Positions 6,770 through 7,811 of a stretch of 7,811 nt of DNA are shown here, one piece after another. This stretch comes from Chloroflexota bacterium (lineage in GTDB: Bacteria; Chloroflexota; Anaerolineae; Anaerolineales; UBA11858), in assembly GCA_003513015.1 (NCBI GenBank), contig DOTA01000159.1, forward strand, positions 1-7,811. The letters are read 5' to 3'. A model generated the notes under the pieces. The model had not been told where the DNA came from. It saw nothing but the letters and a program-made list of their open reading frames with translations, and did not search any database. Positions within the stretch are counted from its first letter, which is position 1. Every line of letters begins with the position of its first letter. The position numbers were made by a program, and so were the translations under genes.

Positions 6770-6795
6770 GTAAGGATGCAACTGTTGCTCCTTAC
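6770..6795 (-). promoter_or_regulatory. Intercistronic hairpin abutting the cooC ribosome binding site
   Basis: In the 39-base gap between the DUF3786 stop (6797) and the cooC start (6757), GTAAGGA on the minus strand (6795-6789) pairs with TCCTTAC (6776-6770). The inner GCAA pairs with TTGC after one bulged base, leaving a 3-base loop. The base of the stem touches the Shine-Dalgarno GGAGG (6769-6765). Such a placement could affect cooC translation or mRNA processing; that role is inferred. Confidence 0.5.
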
Positions 6796-6796
6796 A

Positions 6797-7444
6797 TTAA
6801 TTTTTCGCCTTAATCAACCGCCGCACCAGATGGCTGCCCAAAATCGCATACGCATCTGTGACCAAATGGCGATGAGCGTTGGAGTCGAAGAGCATCCGAT
6901 ACGAGGATGGAAATTCTTCATCGCCCAGCCAGCAGACCACCATAATGGGCACGCGCGGCAATACTTGATAAGAGTAGGATACGTTGCCAAAGAACTCGCG
7001 CCGCCCGCCCAGTTGCTCGTTGGCATTCATGAAGGCTTCAGCGTCATTCCCGAAAACTTTAGCCAACTCATCCCCGGAGTAGCCCTGGAAAGCCTGCGCA
7101 TAAAACAAGCCACCGGGAATCTGGTTGAAGGCGATCCACTCGTTGCTCATGCGTGTTCCATCGCAAACCTCGAAGTAGTAGGCCAGCATGGTCAGATCGA
7201 AGGTACTGAGGGCTTCACCGCTCTCTGCGTAGGTGCCGGTAAACTCCGGAAAGCTGAGAATCACCTCACGGGACCAGTAAGCCAACCGAAATTCCCCACC
7301 TGAGCTTCCTTTCGGTGTGAAGAGCGCTCCGGTTCGAGCGGCTAATTTTTCGGGGTCTTGTTCCCGCAATTTTGCGCGAATCTCATCCACTCGCTCCCCT
7401 AAGGGATTGGGAGTTTCTCCGAGCAACCAGTCTTTTTCAGCCAT
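6797..7444 (-). CDS. DUF3786 family protein
   Basis: This 215-residue protein has the character of DUF3786 (PF12654), a family of unknown function seen in anaerobes, often near corrinoid, CODH or methyl-transfer genes (from recollection, not checked). Recognisable segments are GEFRLAYWSREVILSFPEF (50-68), LSTFDLTMLAYYFEVCDGT (79-97), SNEWIAFNQIPGG (100-112), QLGGRREFFGNVSYSYQVLP (144-163) and RVPIMVVCWLGDEEFPSSYR (164-183), then MLFDSNAHRHLVTDAYAILG (184-203). Only two cysteines are present (C94, C171) and there is no N-terminal Fe-S domain, so this is a stand-alone version. The start at 7444 is chosen because GAGGAG (7449-7454) lies 4 bases before it; the longer frame to 7558 would run through the upstream regulatory region. 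It is the first gene of the apparent cooC operon, which suggests, without proving, a role in metallocentre assembly or corrinoid protein handling. Confidence 0.8.
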   Translation of the reverse strand: MAEKDWLLGETPNPLGERVDEIRAKLREQDPEKLAARTGALFTPKGSSGGEFRLAYWSREVILSFPEFTGTYAESGEALSTFDLTMLAYYFEVCDGTRMSNEWIAFNQIPGGLFYAQAFQGYSGDELAKVFGNDAEAFMNANEQLGGRREFFGNVSYSYQVLPRVPIMVVCWLGDEEFPSSYRMLFDSNAHRHLVTDAYAILGSHLVRRLIKAKN

Positions 7445-7573
7445 AGTACTCCTCGAAATCTTTTCATCGTAGTTCACCTCCCTGGCCTGCGTCCATCCTC
7501 CAGTGTCGAATTTTATTCTCGATTTAGCTACATTTGATCGCGAAAATGGGGGGATCAAGGGGGGTTTAAATTC
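7445..7573 (-). promoter_or_regulatory. Probable promoter region of the DUF3786-cooC operon
   Basis: This 129-base stretch separates the metF-side hairpin from the DUF3786 start. It contains an inverted repeat TTGATC (7534-7539) with GATCAA (7553-7558) across 13 bases, which could be an operator. An AT-rich TAAAAT (minus strand, 7515-7510) might be a -10, but it has no good -35 at normal spacing. Nearer the gene, GGGAGGTG precedes an ATG at 7467 that opens a 22-codon frame. No promoter can be assigned firmly. Confidence 0.35.
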
Positions 7574-7604
7574 TCAAGGGACTGCCATATGCACAGTCCC
7601 TTGA
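7574..7604 (-). terminator. Hairpin terminator after metF
   Basis: A perfect 11-bp stem pairs 7574-7584 (TCAAGGGACTG) with 7594-7604, with a 9-base loop. It lies 30 bases beyond the metF stop. On the minus strand the stem is followed by GAATTTAAA, a short, weak T tract, so termination may be partial and some read-through into the DUF3786-cooC genes is possible. Confidence 0.7.
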
Positions 7605-7634
7605 ATTATACCCTTGCAATCACAGGTCTGAAGA

Positions 7635-7811
7635 TCAGGCGATGACTTTCACTTTGGTGGGTTTCTCCGTTTCGTCAGGAGCGACAAAATCAGGAGGCAG
7701 CAGCCCAGCCTCAGTGATCAAACGAGGGACAATTTCTTCCCAACCGACGGCCATCAGGTGAATGCCGTTGACGCCTTGCTTGCCTTTGATAGCGGCGATC
7801 AACTCCAATGC
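7635..7811 (-). CDS. metF: Methylenetetrahydrofolate reductase, C-terminal 58 residues (partial)
   Basis: The gene enters from the right edge, in frame from base 7811, and ends with TGA at 7635-7637. The visible part includes KGKQGVNGIHLMAVGWEEIV and then PRLITEAGLLPPDF. The phrase G(V/I)H(L/I)MAVGWEEIVPR...AGL is typical of the C-terminal end of MetF-type reductases from Wood-Ljungdahl organisms, which reduce methylene-THF to methyl-THF for transfer to the corrinoid Fe-S protein. The last residues (DETEKPTKVKVIA) are a charged tail. The TIM-barrel body and FAD-binding residues lie outside the window, so the identification rests on this short motif and on the adjacent cooC genes. Confidence 0.7.
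   Translation of the reverse strand, partial: ALELIAAIKGKQGVNGIHLMAVGWEEIVPRLITEAGLLPPDFVAPDETEKPTKVKVIA

Noticed and set aside
6776..7303. Plus-strand 175-codon open frame opposite DUF3786
   Set aside because: It lies wholly over the DUF3786 gene and the intercistronic hairpin, with no recognisable protein features.
7445..7558. N-terminal extension of DUF3786 (38 residues)
   Set aside because: The frame is open, but the extension does not resemble the family, covers the regulatory region, and a good Shine-Dalgarno precedes the ATG at 7444.

Overview
The window reads as chromosomal DNA from an anaerobic bacterium, most plausibly Chloroflexota (Anaerolineae or a relative). This assignment is an inference. 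It rests on genes typical of the Wood-Ljungdahl (reductive acetyl-CoA) pathway, on the style of the membrane and antiporter proteins, and on moderately GC-rich coding sequence. No rRNA or other phylogenetic marker is present to confirm it.

Left part (1-3588, plus strand). The window opens on a perfect 24-bp hairpin that is a rho-independent terminator for a gene lying upstream. A 240-base non-coding leader follows. Next come a CPA2-type cation:proton antiporter with a universal-stress-protein-like cytoplasmic tail (294-2318), a free-standing B3/4-domain protein (2333-3043) 14 bases behind it, and a small four-helix membrane protein with a lysine/glutamate-rich N-terminus (3127-3588).

Middle (3589-3762). 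This is a convergent junction holding a 15-bp-stem hairpin that can end transcription from both sides.

Right part (3763-7811, minus strand, read right to left). The 3' end of a methylenetetrahydrofolate reductase gene enters from the right edge and ends at a terminator-like hairpin (7574-7604). Next is an apparent operon: a DUF3786 protein (7444-6797), a CooC-type nickel-insertion ATPase (6757-5987), a second, divergent CooC/AcsF-type ATPase (5928-5140), a galactose-mutarotase-fold protein that overlaps the second ATPase by 4 bases and starts with TTG (5143-4283), and a GNAT acetyltransferase (4269-3763). Both ATPases carry the deviant Walker A (GKGGVGKT) and a Cys-X-Cys pair, as expected for P-loop ATPases that load nickel into CO dehydrogenase and acetyl-CoA synthase. 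MetF makes the methyl-THF that feeds acetyl-CoA synthase, so the right half looks like the maturation edge of a Wood-Ljungdahl cluster, with the catalytic genes probably beyond the right border.

The least explained items are: DUF3786 in first position of the maturation operon; a 7-bp-periodic repeat that reverses orientation halfway between the two ATPase genes and supplies the stop codon of the first; an intercistronic hairpin abutting the ribosome binding site of the first ATPase; and the mutarotase-like protein coupled to a nickel ATPase.
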